Positions 13,560-14,177 of a stretch of DNA of 14,177 nt are shown here, piece by piece. The notes below the pieces were generated by a model that was given only the letters and a program-made list of their open reading frames with translations, made no database searches and was not told where the DNA came from. The stretch is taken from contig DAOVFD010000012.1 in NCBI GenBank assembly GCA_030668565.1, forward strand, positions 1-14,177. Reading direction: 5' to 3'. Each line of letters starts with the position of its first letter. The stretch's first letter is position 1. This DNA is from Microcaldota archaeon. Lineage in GTDB: Archaea > Micrarchaeota > Micrarchaeia > Anstonellales > Bilamarchaeaceae. The translations under genes were made by a program, and so were the position numbers.

Positions 13560-13901
13560 CTATGACTTCTGGGGAACCGGCCTGCGCACGCTTTGCCCTA
13601 CAGTTTCGAACGATTCCTTCAGAAGTATTTCCTCTAATTTAAGCAGTGCCTTTACCTTTTCATTATCTGGATTCAGTGTGTAAAGGGTGATGCGACCTAT
13701 TTTACGACTGACTTTTATTACTCCCTCTTTTAGCAGTTTCGGCAGAATCTTATAAACACTAGGCCTCGAAATTTCGCATCCATCTGCAATGTCCTTTTTG
13801 CTGTAATCCAGTCCCTGACCTTCGATAAGGAAATCGATTATCCTGTTTTCAATCGTATCTCCGATCGTTTCCAGCAATATAGATTCTTCCATCTTTATCA
13901 T
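13560..13901 (-). CDS. Winged-helix transcriptional regulator
   Basis: A 113-residue regulator of the archaeal ArsR/MarR-like winged-helix type. After a short N-terminus, IENRIIDFLIEGQGLDYSKK leads into the helix-turn-helix KDIADGCEISRPSVYKILPKL. The wing VIKVSRKIGRITLYTLN follows, and a C-terminal helix (KVKALLKLEEILLKES) probably dimerises. The phrase 'DYSKKDIA...ISRPSVYK' is characteristic of a recurrent archaeal HTH group often linked to plasmid- or stress-type regulators; its target is unknown. The start is uncertain: GTG 13907, ATG 13901 and ATG 13892 are all in frame. TTATATAAA near 13910-13918 favours a leaderless start near 13892, while CTTATAAT near 13935-13942 favours 13901. It lies tail-to-tail with the phosphoribosyltransferase. 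Confidence 0.85.
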   Translation of the reverse strand: MIKMEESILLETIGDTIENRIIDFLIEGQGLDYSKKDIADGCEISRPSVYKILPKLLKEGVIKVSRKIGRITLYTLNPDNEKVKALLKLEEILLKESFETVGQSVRRPVPQKS

Positions 13902-13960
13902 CTTCACGTTTATATAATATCATATACACGAAAATTATAAGAGAACATCTGGGGTTCGAC

Positions 13961-13983
13961 ATATAAAAAAAGAAATAAAAAAA
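13961..13983 (-). terminator. U-tract terminator after glnA
   Basis: On the minus strand, the glutamine synthetase stop is followed at once by T7-ATTTC-T7, a double U-tract typical of archaeal termination zones. An 8-bp inverted repeat (13944-13951 with 13985-13992) brackets it. The next gene on this strand starts about 60-70 bp further on. Confidence 0.6.
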
Positions 13984-14177
13984 TCAGATGTTGTAGTATT
14001 TCTTGTGGTCCTGCATACTCACTGCTTTTTTGTCTTCCCTGTGCTGTCTGAGCTTGAGGTCAAGATACTCCTCCAGAAGCTCAGGAGGCATCACTCCTTT
14101 TATGAATTTGGTATCGCTTTCAAGGGCTTCGATAGCGCCATACAGACTTTCAGGAAGCTCTTTGGCCACCCTCTTCT
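13984..14177 (-). CDS. glnA: Glutamine synthetase type I, C-terminal end (cut by window edge)
   Basis: Makes glutamine from glutamate, ammonia and ATP. Only the last 64 codons are inside the window and the frame continues past base 14177. The visible part reads KRVAKELPESLYGAIEALES, then a helix with ELLEEYLDLKLRQHREDKKA and the ending VSMQDHKKYYNI. This matches the C-terminal LP-x-SL-x-E/G-A-I/L-x-x-L-E block and the V-x-x-x-E/D-x-x-x-Y final helix of GlnA. The catalytic centre and any adenylylation site lie outside, so regulation cannot be judged. A GTG at 14169 is internal and not a start. Confidence 0.85.
   Translation of the reverse strand, partial: KRVAKELPESLYGAIEALESDTKFIKGVMPPELLEEYLDLKLRQHREDKKAVSMQDHKKYYNI

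Noticed and set aside
1..14177. CRISPR array, insertion sequence, integrase or toxin-antitoxin system
   Set aside because: No direct-repeat/spacer pattern, transposase motifs or terminal inverted repeats seen. The two winged-helix genes have no toxin-like partner.

Overview
The window is archaeal chromosomal DNA. The evidence is a 20S-proteasome beta subunit, an aCPSF1/FttA-type KH-metallo-beta-lactamase, a class I lysyl-tRNA synthetase, a GTP-dependent dephospho-CoA kinase (COG1909/DUF359), an archaeal-type topoisomerase IA, a PRC-barrel protein, TATA-box promoters (TTTAAAAA-like), GGTG/GGTGAT ribosome-binding sites and several apparently leaderless starts. Very tight gene packing, small unknown proteins and a Cys-repeat/DUF333 surface protein suggest a DPANN-type or related small-genome archaeon. 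The sequence alone does not fix the phylum. No CRISPR array, insertion sequence, tRNA or rRNA is visible.

Layout. 1-761 (-) is the N-terminal part of lysS, cut by the window edge. It is divergent from a small DUF4870/Tic20-like membrane protein (847-1179, +), which is followed by the dephospho-CoA kinase gene (1269-1775, +). That gene runs tail-to-tail, with overlap, into a minus-strand pair: a tiny two-helix membrane protein (1737-1916) and a PRC-barrel protein (1927-2181). S-adenosylhomocysteine hydrolase (2236-3495, -) follows. A ~320-bp intergenic stretch (3496-3816) holds divergent promoters and an unexplained GC-rich island that could be a small RNA or a 20-28-residue Cys/Gly peptide. 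Next come psmB (3817-4479), an intrinsic-type hairpin/T-run terminator, fttA (4550-6445) and a winged-helix gene 4 nt downstream (6450-6707).

An unknown beta-rich protein (6708-7154, -) abuts that gene tail-to-tail. It is divergent from a two-gene unit: a membrane-anchored, Cys-rich, sequon-rich surface protein (7240-8676) and a GT4 glycosyltransferase (8673-9821) joined by an ATGA overlap. On the minus strand, topA (10992-13025) and pgk (9811-10995) form another ATGA-coupled pair. topA is divergent from a phosphoribosyltransferase (13087-13557, +), which is tail-to-tail with a winged-helix regulator (13560-13901, -). The right edge is the C-terminal end of glutamine synthetase (13984-14177, -).

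How it works together. Most genes are housekeeping: translation, CoA synthesis, the methyl cycle, protein turnover, transcription termination, DNA topology, glycolysis/gluconeogenesis, purine salvage and nitrogen assimilation. The parts most worth a second look are the surface-protein/glycosyltransferase unit, the GC-rich intergenic island, the PRC-barrel/mini-membrane-protein pair, the winged-helix gene attached to fttA, and a PGK with altered motifs. Convergent genes overlap or abut at all four tail-to-tail junctions, leaving no room for terminators.
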